20,696 bases of DNA, taken from WLMZ01 sp031367435. GTDB taxonomy: Bacteria > Actinomycetota > Acidimicrobiia > Acidimicrobiales > Ilumatobacteraceae. This document shows, piece by piece, positions 7,956-14,851 of this stretch. Where the stretch lies: NCBI GenBank assembly GCA_031367435.1, contig JANLPV010000133.1:1-20696 (forward strand). The letters are read 5' to 3'. A program made the position numbers and the translations under genes. The notes beneath the pieces were generated by a model. It was given only the letters and a program-made list of their open reading frames with translations, ran no database searches and had not been told where the DNA came from. How positions within the stretch are numbered: position 1 is the stretch's first letter; each line of letters begins with the position of its first letter.

Positions 7956-7981
7956 TTCGTGACGCGGCTCTGGCAGGACGG

Positions 7982-8359
7982 TTACGCAAGAGCAGAGATC
8001 AACGCCAACGCGATCAACACTGCATTACGCGCGACGTGACGCCAGCCCAAAGGCCGTGCACTCCACGATCCAAAACACGCGCACGGCGGGCGCCGCCCTT
8101 GCGCGAGCCGCACGACGATCAGCAGCGTGAAGGCTGCAAGGAGTCCGAGCGCGGCCAACGCCGGAATCGGTGCGGCGAGGCGAACGCAGAGCATGGCACC
8201 AAGCACGATCTCGACCCACGGCACAACAACGATTGACGCCGACGGGGCACCGAGTGCCCGAGCCTGCTCTGGCCACGCGCGCCCGGCCGCGACTTTTGCG
8301 CCGCCGGCAACGAGGAACGCAACGCCTAACAGTACGGAGGCGGCGAGACCAAACGTCAC
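7982..8359 (-). CDS. MauE/DoxX-like integral membrane protein
   Basis: A 125-residue protein with four hydrophobic segments and the motif PPCACFG near residues 92-98. The Cys-x-Cys-Phe-Gly signature after the third helix is characteristic of the MauE family, whose founding member is needed for methylamine dehydrogenase maturation and which is thought to handle thiol/disulfide exchange in the membrane. The GTG start at 8359 overlaps the TGA of the upstream MBL-fold gene (GTGA), so the two are translationally coupled. No methylamine dehydrogenase genes are present, so this is a general MauE homologue. The nearby thioredoxin-like and UGSC genes make a redox role attractive. Confidence 0.82.
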   Translation of the reverse strand: MTFGLAASVLLGVAFLVAGGAKVAAGRAWPEQARALGAPSASIVVVPWVEIVLGAMLCVRLAAPIPALAALGLLAAFTLLIVVRLAQGRRPPCACFGSWSARPLGWRHVARNAVLIALALISALA

Positions 8360-9294
8360 ACCTGGATCGTCAAGCCTTCGGATGCGGCGAAGACTTCGAC
8401 ACCGCTGCGCTCGCCGATCCCACGCACCACCTTGGTCACATAATCCACCGCGTCGTCGCAGCGAGTTGGGTCGTGGTGAAACAGTGCAAGACGCTTCGCG
8501 CCGGCCTCGGCAGCGAGCCACACTGCATATTCGGCAGTGCAGTGGCCCCACGTACTCTTATGCGCAAATTCGGCACTGAGATATTGCGAGTCGTGAATCA
8601 CCAAGTCGCAGCCGTCGATGAGTTCGAGAGCGGCCGGCGACGCGCTCATCGAGCCGTCGTAGGGCATCTGATGATCACTGAGATAGGCAATCGAGGTCCC
8701 GTTCCACGTGACGCGGTAGCCACAGGTAGGACCAACGTGGGGGATGAGCCGAGCCTTCACAGTCACGTTCCCGACGTCAGCGACGTCAGCGTCTGCGCTA
8801 GCACTAGCGGCTGCGCTGGCACCAATGGTGAAGTCGTTGTCGGTGACATCGTGGAACCGAATGATGCCGGGAAACTGCGTGAGTTCGATGGGAAACAGAG
8901 GCGGACGGATTGTGGCGTACAAGACATCGCGCACCGTTCGACCGTCTTCTTGTGGCGGACCGTAGATATCGAACTCGGCACCGGTGTGCAAAATAGGCGT
9001 GAAGAACGGCAAGCCCTGCGTGTGATCCCAATGGAGGTGCGACAAGAGGCAATGGCCGCGAAACGTACCGTCGTTGGCTTGACTGAGACCGAAGTAACGC
9101 AAGCCGGTGCCCATGTCGAACAGAATCGGATCGTGCCCAGGTATGGCGAGCGAAACACACGACGTGTTGCCGCCGTACTTGACGGTCGCGTCACTATGGC
9201 ATGGGGTCGATCCACGCACGCCGTGGAAGGTGACACCGATTTTGTCCTGACTTTTCAAAACTCCCCCACAATCGGCCAAGTGCCCCACGAACAT
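8356..9294 (-). CDS. MBL-fold metallohydrolase (phosphodiesterase-like)
   Basis: Up to 312 residues. The N-terminal VTFHGVRGSTP and YGGNTSCV, followed by the metal-binding SHLHWDHTQG (His86, His88, Asp90, His91), place it in the beta-lactamase-fold group related to cyclic phosphodiesterases and RNase Z-like hydrolases. Further metal ligands are likely in LIPHVG, YLSDHQ and FHHDP. Residues about 158-176 are a low-complexity Ala/Ser/Asp loop with a 9-bp DNA duplication. The start is uncertain. ATG 9294 has TACACT only 4 nt upstream, too close for transcription to include it. TTG 9258, just after GGGGGAG, would give an N terminus closer to the family norm. Substrate unknown. Confidence 0.88.
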   Translation of the reverse strand: MFVGHLADCGGVLKSQDKIGVTFHGVRGSTPCHSDATVKYGGNTSCVSLAIPGHDPILFDMGTGLRYFGLSQANDGTFRGHCLLSHLHWDHTQGLPFFTPILHTGAEFDIYGPPQEDGRTVRDVLYATIRPPLFPIELTQFPGIIRFHDVTDNDFTIGASAAASASADADVADVGNVTVKARLIPHVGPTCGYRVTWNGTSIAYLSDHQMPYDGSMSASPAALELIDGCDLVIHDSQYLSAEFAHKSTWGHCTAEYAVWLAAEAGAKRLALFHHDPTRCDDAVDYVTKVVRGIGERSGVEVFAASEGLTIQV

Positions 9295-9350
9295 ACGCAG
9301 TGTAGAACAGCCGATGCGCCCCGGACGCCTGTGACGTCGGTCGCACCCAC

Positions 9351-9356
9351 TACGGT
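9351..9356 (+). promoter_or_regulatory. -10 candidate, leaderless start of the thioredoxin-fusion gene
   Basis: TACGGT ends 6 nt before ATG 9363, the spacing expected if transcription starts at the A of the ATG. No Shine-Dalgarno is present. Confidence 0.45.
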
Positions 9357-9362
9357 CCAGAT

Positions 9363-10805
9363 ATGCACGCGGATCGCCCGTCCCTTCCTGATGGTCTCGT
9401 GGCGGTCGTCAAACATGAGTGCGCGACCTGTGTCATGGTGGTGCCCATTCTCGAGCGACTCAAGACCGAGAGCGGCCTCACCGTTTACACGCAAGACGAC
9501 GAGGCCTTTCCGCTCGGCCTCAATGCCATACACGATCACGATCTCAGTGTCAGTTGGCATCACGACATCGACACGGTGCCAACCCTGATTCGCGTCATCG
9601 GCGGGCGAGAGGTCGACCGCACCATTGGCTGGAGTCGCGCCGGCTGGCAAGCAATCACCGGTATCACCGACCTCGGCGACGACCTGCCGGTGATGCGCCC
9701 CGGATGCGGTTCACTGTCGGTCGACCCTGACCTCGAGGACGAGCTACGCGCTCGGTTTGGTTCTGGGGTGTTGCGTTCACGACGAGTTGAGATCGCGGAT
9801 GCCGAGGATGACATCGAGGCGTTGTTCGATCGCGGCTGGACCGACGGGCTGCCGGTCGTGCCACCCACCGAGGCGCGGGTCCTGCGCATGCTTGCCGGCA
9901 CGAGCCGCGCCGCAGACGACATTGTGGCGATCGTGCCGCCGGACCTGATCGAGGTCACCGTCGAGAAGGTCGCAATCAACGCCGTGATGGCTGGGTGCAA
10001 ACCCGAATTCTTCCCATGGGTAATCGCCGCGCTTGAGGCCGCCTGCACGAACGAATTCAACATTCACGGCGTGCTCGCCACCACGATGCCAGTTGGCCCA
10101 GTCGTCATCTGCAACGGCCCGGGCACCCGTGCCATCGGTATGAACTCGGGCATGAACGTGCTCGGCCAAGGCAACCGCGCAAACCTCACCATCGGGCGCG
10201 CGCTGCAGCTCGTCATTCGTAACGTCGGCGGCGGCCGTCCGGGCGAGGTGGACCGCGCAACGCATGGCAATCCCGGCAAGCTCAGCTTCTGTTTCGCCGA
10301 GGATGAAGTTGGTTCGCCGTGGACATCTCTGGCGACAGCGCGAGGAGCGCCCGCAGAAACCGATGCAGTCACGGTCTTTGCCGGCGAAGGGCCTCGCTGT
10401 GTCGTCGATCAACTCGCTCGCGATCCAGACAGCCTTGCGAACACCTTCGCCGCGTGTTTACGCACGCTGCACAATCCCAAGCTGGTGCTGGCGTTCGACG
10501 CGATCATCATCATCGGTCCGGAGCATGCACGAGTATTCGCTGACGCTGGCTGGGATCGCGAGCGAGTGCTCAGCGAGATTCACGCTCGCTTGCAGTTTGA
10601 GGGCAGCGAACTCGTGCGCGGCGCGCACGGCATTGCCGAAGGCATCCCGGCTCACCTCAAGGATCTGACGTTGCCGAAGTTCCGACCCGATGGCCTCCTG
10701 CTCGTACACGCCGGCGGCGGCGCTGGGCTGTTCTCTGTCATCATTGGCGGATGGGCGAACGGCGAAGTCGGCAGCCAACCTGTCACCCACGCGGTTCGAT
10801 ACTGA
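9363..10805 (+). CDS. thioredoxin-like domain fused to large uncharacterised domain; UGSC partner
   Basis: A 480-residue two-part protein. Residues 1-105 form a thioredoxin fold: a strand ending VVKHE, the redox motif Cys20-Ala-Thr-Cys23, and the cis-proline loop DTVPTL (Pro73). After a linker with RPGCGS (Cys115), residues about 145-480 form a separate domain beginning DRGWTDGLPVVPPTE, with GPGTRAIGMNSGMNVLGQG in the middle and a Gly-rich GGGAGLF near the end. I know this second domain only as a conserved, uncharacterised one that I associate with UGSC proteins. I see no signal peptide or membrane segment, so it is probably cytosolic. It is followed 47 bp later by the UGSC selenoprotein, so the two are likely a redox couple. 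Confidence 0.8.
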   Translation: MHADRPSLPDGLVAVVKHECATCVMVVPILERLKTESGLTVYTQDDEAFPLGLNAIHDHDLSVSWHHDIDTVPTLIRVIGGREVDRTIGWSRAGWQAITGITDLGDDLPVMRPGCGSLSVDPDLEDELRARFGSGVLRSRRVEIADAEDDIEALFDRGWTDGLPVVPPTEARVLRMLAGTSRAADDIVAIVPPDLIEVTVEKVAINAVMAGCKPEFFPWVIAALEAACTNEFNIHGVLATTMPVGPVVICNGPGTRAIGMNSGMNVLGQGNRANLTIGRALQLVIRNVGGGRPGEVDRATHGNPGKLSFCFAEDEVGSPWTSLATARGAPAETDAVTVFAGEGPRCVVDQLARDPDSLANTFAACLRTLHNPKLVLAFDAIIIIGPEHARVFADAGWDRERVLSEIHARLQFEGSELVRGAHGIAEGIPAHLKDLTLPKFRPDGLLLVHAGGGAGLFSVIIGGWANGEVGSQPVTHAVRY

Positions 10806-10838
10806 TCAATCGGAATTTGTCACACATGAGCGCAGTCT

Positions 10839-10845
10839 GAAGGAG
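10839..10845 (+). promoter_or_regulatory. strong ribosome-binding site of the UGSC gene
   Basis: GAAGGAG lies 7 nt before ATG 10853. It is one of the strongest ribosome sites in the window and marks the start of the interrupted gene as actively translated. Confidence 0.85.
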
Positions 10846-10852
10846 TCACCAC

Positions 10853-11377
10853 ATGAGCACCGTCCTACTCGACCCGACCAATGAACGCCGGCTCGCCGAA
10901 ATGACGCGCTGCGCGCGACCTGCATCGCTCGAAGGTCTCGTCGTGGGCCTGCTCGATATTTCCAAGGCTCGGGGCGATGTTTTCCTGAATCGACTCGAGC
11001 AGCGTCTTGTGGAGACCGGCGCGACGGTGAGGCGCTTCAAAAAACCGACCTTCACCAAGCCGGCACCCGTCGATCTGCGACATGAGATCGCCAGCCAATG
11101 TCAGGTCGTCATTGAGGCGCTCGCCGATTGAGGCAGTTGCACGTCGTGCAGTGTGCACGACATCGTCGATCTCGAGCGTCGCGGTATTCCGGCTGTCTTC
11201 GTCGCCTCAGGCGAGTTCGTCACCGCAGCTGAATCACAATCGCAATCGCTCGGTTTTCCAACTGTCGCGCGTGTCTTTACGCCACACCCGATTCAAGACC
11301 GAACAGACGACGAGATGAGCGCATACGCCGACGCCGTCTTCGACGAGATTGTGGCGGCCGTTACTGCGCGCCACTAG
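10853..11377 (+). CDS. UGSC family selenoprotein, read through in-frame TGA (Sec93)
   Basis: The gene is 174 codons long if TGA 11129-11131 is read as selenocysteine. Both halves are in one frame. Residues 1-92 have a Rossmann-like layout (GLVVGLLDISKARGDVFL at 28-45, then a KKPTFTKPAP segment) and end in VVIEALAD. After the TGA come Gly-Ser-Cys96-Thr-Ser-Cys99-Ser-Val-His-Asp and the conserved-looking ERRGIPAVFVASGEF. Sec93-x2-Cys96 is a thioredoxin-like redox pair. The motif D-U-G-S-C-T names the UGSC (seleno)protein family. The alternative is a pseudogene by a Cys-to-stop mutation, but the downstream half shows no decay and a SECIS-like hairpin follows the TGA. Substrate and reaction are unknown. 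The thioredoxin-fusion protein upstream is the likely partner. Confidence 0.85.
11129..11131 (+). other. recoded UGA selenocysteine codon
   Basis: An in-frame TGA at codon 93 of the UGSC gene, directly preceding GGC AGT TGC (Gly-Ser-Cys). It sits exactly at the first position of the family motif, where homologues carry Sec or Cys. Reading it needs SelA, SelB, SelC and SelD, which are not in this window. Confidence 0.82.
11143..11161 (+). promoter_or_regulatory. bacterial SECIS-like hairpin
   Basis: GTCGTGCA (11143-11150) and TGCACGAC (11154-11161) are perfect reverse complements separated by GTG, an 8-bp stem. The hairpin occupies nucleotides +12 to +30 after the UGA. With the closing A-U pair open, the loop AGUGU falls at +19 to +23. 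The E. coli fdhF SECIS has its apical loop at about +18 to +23 with an essential G-U step; here G and U are at +20 and +21. Coding constraint is met, since the stem lies inside the frame. Confidence 0.7.
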
Positions 11378-11427
11378 CTCAAGCGCCGGGTGCTACTCGG
11401 TTGCACAGTGCAGCAGTTTGGGTCTGC

Positions 11428-11433
11428 TACCGT
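11428..11433 (+). promoter_or_regulatory. -10 candidate for the 11441 membrane protein
   Basis: TACCGT ends 7 nt before ATG 11441, with a TTGCAC -35 candidate at 11401-11406. The spacing implies a leaderless mRNA and supports 11441 over the upstream in-frame ATG 11390. Confidence 0.45.
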
Positions 11434-11440
11434 CCGCGCT

Positions 11441-11974
11441 ATGCAGCCAAATTCGCCCGAGTCGCCGCCACAACTCTTGTCGCCACCCGTGGTTGAGCCG
11501 CGCGAAGAGTCGACAGTGGTGCGCACCATCTACCTCTACGCAATGTGCGCCGTATCCATTGGTCTGCTCATCGTTGGGCTTGTCGCGTCCGCCACGTCGG
11601 CTGTGCGTCTCGCGGCACCCGACGCTGGGCACCGAGACACGCTGGATCGCGTCAGCGTTGGTATTGCCAACATTGCTGATCGGGTGGTCAATCTGATCGA
11701 AAGGAAACCAACGCTCGAGAAGTTCTGTACAGAAGATCAGGCTGGCCTCGGCACCACCACCGTGAATTCAGCGTGTCGCGCTGCGTACCGCGCTGCCGAC
11801 TTCGGATCAATGTCGACGCAGGTCTCCGATGTCGTCGGCGCCGTACGCAACGAGGTCAGTTCGCAGATTCGTTGGACCGCATTCGGGCGGCTGATGATCG
11901 GCTTGTTTACAGCCATCGCGGGTTTTGTTTTGCTACGAATCCATCGCCCCAAGGTTGCCGCCTACCGCTCGTAA
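11441..11974 (+). CDS. two-helix membrane protein of unknown function
   Basis: A 177-residue protein I do not recognise. A Pro/Ser/Glu-rich N terminus of about 28 residues is followed by a first membrane segment (about 30-55, containing AVSIGLLIVGLVASA). An extracytoplasmic region of about 90 residues has two Cys (in KFCTEDQ and NSACRAA) that could pair. A second segment follows (about 148-166, LMIGLFTAIAGFVLL), then a short basic tail. The topology predicts both ends in the cytoplasm and an exported loop with a possible disulfide. It is separated from the UGSC gene by 63 bp with its own promoter candidate, so it is probably not part of that operon. Confidence 0.7.
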   Translation: MQPNSPESPPQLLSPPVVEPREESTVVRTIYLYAMCAVSIGLLIVGLVASATSAVRLAAPDAGHRDTLDRVSVGIANIADRVVNLIERKPTLEKFCTEDQAGLGTTTVNSACRAAYRAADFGSMSTQVSDVVGAVRNEVSSQIRWTAFGRLMIGLFTAIAGFVLLRIHRPKVAAYRS

Positions 11975-11991
11975 GCGACACGCTCCGAGCG
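11966..11991. terminator. nested inverted repeat between convergent genes
   Basis: CGCTCG (11966-11971) pairs with CGAGCG (11986-11991), and inside it AGCG (11974-11977) pairs with CGCT (11981-11984) around an ACA loop. That gives 10 bp of stem with a small internal bulge, placed where the membrane protein and MutY converge. No U-tract follows on either strand, so termination is only a guess from position and fold. Confidence 0.35.
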
Positions 11992-11995
11992 AGTA

Positions 11996-12838
11996 CTATG
12001 GATGCCGGTACCGGCCATCGTCGGCCACGATCAGGCCGTCAACCACCAACGACGCAGCGACACGAGCGGCCCGCTCATGTTGGCCCGGCCAGCCCATTGC
12101 GCTGTCCACGAACTCCACGCGAACCGGTGCGTTTGCAACAGCTTTCATGAGGCGACCACGACCCTGTCGATCGGATCCCTCGAACCGACTTTGTCTCCCA
12201 CTCACCCCAGCCGAGCCAACCGCTGGATCGTCGCCACGACCTCGCCACGCGCAACGCGTGGCCAATGGACATTCGTGACAGTTTGGATTCCGCGCACGAC
12301 ATACCACTGCGCCAAGATCCATCAGGCATTGGTTCCACGCCCATGCCTGCCCCGGCACCAGCGCTTCGTCGGCAGCCGCCTGCACCTGCTTCGTTGTCAG
12401 TTGCACACCAGCAACCCGCGCGTAGACACGCGCGATATTGGTGTCGACGACAGCAGCGTCGACCTCGAACGCGAAGGCCATCACCGCGCGCGCCGTATAC
12501 GGTCCGACTCCGGCGAGCGCGAGCAAGCCATCGAGCGAACGAGGAAACGATCCCATCTCATCAACCTGCTGGGCAGCGAGGTGCAGATTGCGCGCTCGCC
12601 TCGGATAACCAAGACCGAGCCATTGCTCGAGTACCTCACCAAGCGGCGCGGCGGCGCATGCCGAGGGAGTGGGAAACGCTGAGAGAAAGTCGACCCACTT
12701 CGGGATAACCCGCGCCACTTGAGTTTGCTGCAGCATCACCTCGCTCACGAGCACCGCCCACGGGTCGCGGGTCCGCCGCCACGGCAGATCACGCAGCTGA
12801 GGCAGGCCCCAGCTCAGGACAGCGTCTTGGTGCACCAC
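11996..12838 (-). CDS. mutY: A/G-specific adenine glycosylase MutY
   Basis: A 280-residue base-excision repair enzyme that removes adenine mispaired with 8-oxoguanine. Residues 18-40 (DLPWRR through EVMLQQTQ) hold the catalytic Glu33. The helix-hairpin-helix LAGVGPYTARAV is at 108-119 and the catalytic Asp132 is in VVDTNIARVYAR. The [4Fe-4S] ligands are Cys180-x6-Cys187-x2-Cys190-x5-Cys196. The C-terminal 8-oxoG-recognition (NUDIX-like) domain of E. coli MutY is absent, as in many actinobacterial MutY. In its place is an about 80-residue tail, mostly winged-helix-like and basic. An in-frame TGA just upstream of GTG 12838 fixes the N terminus near this position. Confidence 0.92.
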   Translation of the reverse strand: MVHQDAVLSWGLPQLRDLPWRRTRDPWAVLVSEVMLQQTQVARVIPKWVDFLSAFPTPSACAAAPLGEVLEQWLGLGYPRRARNLHLAAQQVDEMGSFPRSLDGLLALAGVGPYTARAVMAFAFEVDAAVVDTNIARVYARVAGVQLTTKQVQAAADEALVPGQAWAWNQCLMDLGAVVCRARNPNCHECPLATRCAWRGRGDDPAVGSAGVSGRQSRFEGSDRQGRGRLMKAVANAPVRVEFVDSAMGWPGQHERAARVAASLVVDGLIVADDGRYRHP

Positions 12839-12947
12839 GTGGCGTATGTCGTATGAGGGAACAACACGCGCTCAGGTTGCTCGGCGAGAAGTTGTTCGAT
12901 GGGTTCGGACGACGTGGCGCAAGCGCTCATCGTCGCCGGATCTTTCT

Positions 12948-13463
12948 CTATTTCGTCCACACGTCTTGGCCGTCATAAGGGCGCCGGCGCGCGGGAGCGA
13001 ACTCGCGCTTCCACACCATCACCCGACGACGGAAGTAACACACTTCCTTACCGTCCTGATTGAACCCCTTGGTCTCGACGAGCACGGTGCCGCGATCGTT
13101 CTTCGACGACGATTCCTTGACCTCGAGCACGCGCGTCTCAGCATGGATGGTGTCGCCATGAAACGTTGGGAACTTGTGCTGCAACGTTTCGACCTCGAGA
13201 TTGGCAATGGCCGCGCCGCTGACATCGGGCACACTCATGCCGAGGCACAACGAATACACCAAATTGCCTACCACGACGTTGCGGCCCTGAACACTCTCGC
13301 TCGCGAACCAATCGTTGGTATGCAATGGATGATGGTTCATCGTGATCATGCAGAAGAGATGATCGTCGTACTCAGTGATGGTCTTACCTGGCCAGTGCTT
13401 GTAGATGTCTCCAACGGCAAAGTCTTCGAGGCAGCGACCAAAGGGGCGTTCGTACGTGCTCAT
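12948..13463 (-). CDS. MaoC-type hot-dog acyl-CoA hydratase
   Basis: A 171-residue hot-dog-fold (R)-specific enoyl-CoA hydratase/dehydratase. The YKHWPGKTITEYDDHLFCMITMNHHPLH region, read in pieces (21-30, 31-40, 41-48), carries the catalytic Asp/Asn-His motif. GMSVPDVSG, FPTFHGDTI and ETKGFNQDGKEVC follow. This pattern is close to what I recall for mesaconyl-CoA or itaconyl-CoA hydratase-type MaoC proteins (actinobacterial homologues beside CitE-like lyases). No lyase is adjacent here. ATG 13463 is chosen over an upstream in-frame ATG at 13529, since TAGCGT (13471-13476, minus strand) ends 7 nt before it and the family starts at this point. Confidence 0.87.
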   Translation of the reverse strand: MSTYERPFGRCLEDFAVGDIYKHWPGKTITEYDDHLFCMITMNHHPLHTNDWFASESVQGRNVVVGNLVYSLCLGMSVPDVSGAAIANLEVETLQHKFPTFHGDTIHAETRVLEVKESSSKNDRGTVLVETKGFNQDGKEVCYFRRRVMVWKREFAPARRRPYDGQDVWTK

Positions 13464-13470
13464 CTGGCAA

Positions 13471-13476
13471 ACGCTA
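13471..13476 (-). promoter_or_regulatory. -10 candidate for the MaoC gene
   Basis: On the minus strand TAGCGT ends 7 nt before ATG 13463, consistent with a leaderless transcript. Its TAG is also the stop codon of the preceding flippase-like gene. Confidence 0.4.
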
Positions 13477-14748
13477 GTAGAGCGGGTGCGTACCTGCATC
13501 GTCGTCGCCGTCGTCGATGTGGGACTCATCGAACAACTGCGCCCGTCGCTCGAGCTCTTTGGTTAAATCGCCCTTCGGACGGCGGGGAGCAAAACGCTCG
13601 TCAAAATCGAGCCGACTCTCGCCAGCCGAAACGGCCTCTGTTGCCACCTCGCGCAGCGGCTTCAGTACAGCTCTTCGTTCAACTGACCACGGCCCGACGC
13701 GCAAGCTGAGGTACAACAAACCGCCGAGCAGGATCGGGAAGAAGAACTGGCTGAGCCGATACGACGCAACACCCAAGGTGGCCGTGGAGCGCGACATGCT
13801 GAAGCCGACAAGGGTCGAAATGAGCAACGCCTCGATGATGCCAAGTCCGCCGGGTGTGATCGGGATGACGGCAGCGATGTTCGCGATACCGAATGCGATG
13901 ATCAGCCCATCGACACTCACTGAGCCGCCGTATGCGCGCAAGAACACCCACAACGATGCCGCGTCAAGCAACCAATTGGCCGCTGCCCAACCCACGACCC
14001 GTCTGAGAAGTGCCCGATCCTCCGTGAGTTCTTCGAGTCGGCTCCCGATGTGACGAACCGCGTCGCCAACCCGATCCTCGTTCTGACGAAGGCGGCGGGC
14101 AATCCAGCGCAGCACTTTCTCGGCTCGGGCCTGACCCTCGACGAGGCCGAAGACCAAGGCCGCGACGAGCCCCATAATCAACACGCCGGCGATAGCCGCC
14201 GACGCATAGCCGGGGTTGACACCGCGAAGTGGAATCGAGATGATCAGCGCTGCCCAGAACAACAGGTTCAACACCACTGCTGACCCAAGGCCGGCAGTGC
14301 CGAGCGCGAAGCCAGCATCGGGCCCAGGAATACCCGACAGCGTCATGAGGCGATAGCCCAGCGCAGACCCTGCTGCGGTACCACCCGGCACAACACTGCT
14401 CAGAGCCCGCGTACTCATCTGAATGCGGAACATCCGCAGCGAAGAAATCAACGAACCGGACTCGCCGAGCGCCGCCTGGGTCAGCAACGAATAGGAAAAC
14501 AGCGCGGCGAGCTCAAGACCGAGGCCGAGGAACAGCAGCGCCGGATCGACTCGGCGAAGCTCATGCGCAGCGTTGCGAAAACCCGGTATCAGGGGCAGGA
14601 CGAAGAAGTAGATGACCGCTGCAAACGCAATCATCTTCACTGCCGATTGGAGCTGCTTGCGCGGCGATCGGCCCTCAAACTCAACCGCTTGGACGTCATC
14701 GTCGATGAGGGCGCCGGGTTGGTTCATCTCGTCCGGTTCGTTCGCCAC
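13474..14748 (-). CDS. flippase-like integral membrane protein (LPG synthase TM region family)
   Basis: A 424-residue polytopic membrane protein of the lysylphosphatidylglycerol-synthase transmembrane/YbhN (UPF0104) family. A cytoplasmic acidic N terminus of about 35 residues precedes roughly eight hydrophobic segments. The family-typical VVPGGTAAGSALGYRL (about 128-143) and ITPGGLGIIEALL (about 300-312) stretches are visible, with a charged helix between (RRLRQNEDRVGDAVRHIG). The C-terminal about 65 residues are soluble and highly charged. The family is linked to lipid or glycolipid translocation, and no catalytic LPG synthase domain is attached. The GTG start 14748 has TAGCAC ending 6 nt upstream; ATG 14727 is the alternative. 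Confidence 0.85.
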   Translation of the reverse strand: MANEPDEMNQPGALIDDDVQAVEFEGRSPRKQLQSAVKMIAFAAVIYFFVLPLIPGFRNAAHELRRVDPALLFLGLGLELAALFSYSLLTQAALGESGSLISSLRMFRIQMSTRALSSVVPGGTAAGSALGYRLMTLSGIPGPDAGFALGTAGLGSAVVLNLLFWAALIISIPLRGVNPGYASAAIAGVLIMGLVAALVFGLVEGQARAEKVLRWIARRLRQNEDRVGDAVRHIGSRLEELTEDRALLRRVVGWAAANWLLDAASLWVFLRAYGGSVSVDGLIIAFGIANIAAVIPITPGGLGIIEALLISTLVGFSMSRSTATLGVASYRLSQFFFPILLGGLLYLSLRVGPWSVERRAVLKPLREVATEAVSAGESRLDFDERFAPRRPKGDLTKELERRAQLFDESHIDDGDDDAGTHPLY

Positions 14749-14771
14749 CCCTATGTGCTAGCCGATCACAC

Positions 14772-14792
14772 GTCGGTCAGGGTGGCACCGAC
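14772..14792. repeat. 6-bp inverted repeat upstream of the flippase gene
   Basis: GTCGGT (14772-14777) and ACCGAC (14787-14792) are separated by 9 nt in the 103-bp gap between the serine hydrolase and the flippase-like gene. They lie 24-44 bp before GTG 14748, around the -35 position. This could be an operator or a weak terminator of the upstream gene; there is no U-tract. Confidence 0.25.
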
Positions 14793-14851
14793 ACACAGAT
14801 GTCCGTCCGAGAGGCCTCACTCGGCACACGCCGACGCTTGACAGCATGGCT

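Noticed and set aside
8170..9588. Long plus-strand open frame of 472 codons
   Set aside because: It is antisense to the MBL-fold and MauE genes and overlaps the thioredoxin gene. Composition is rich in Arg/His/Thr without recognisable motifs, as expected for a high-G+C shadow frame.
10853..11131. UGSC gene as a pseudogene truncated by a nonsense TGA
   Set aside because: The TGA is exactly at the motif's Sec position, the downstream frame is undamaged and a SECIS-like hairpin follows. It remains the main alternative if no Sec machinery exists in the genome.
11153..11377. Independent 74-residue gene starting at GTG 11153
   Set aside because: It is the second half of the UGSC selenoprotein in the same frame. 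It has no ribosome site of its own, and the conserved Gly-Ser-Cys lies before this GTG.
12799..12930. 43-codon minus-strand ORF between the MaoC and MutY genes, overlapping the MutY start
   Set aside because: It runs in another frame into MutY, has no ribosome site and no motif. A frameshifted MutY N terminus was considered, but MutY already begins at its usual DAVLSW.
12846..13709. Plus-strand open frame of 287 codons
   Set aside because: Antisense to the MaoC hydratase and the end of the flippase-like gene; no family motifs.
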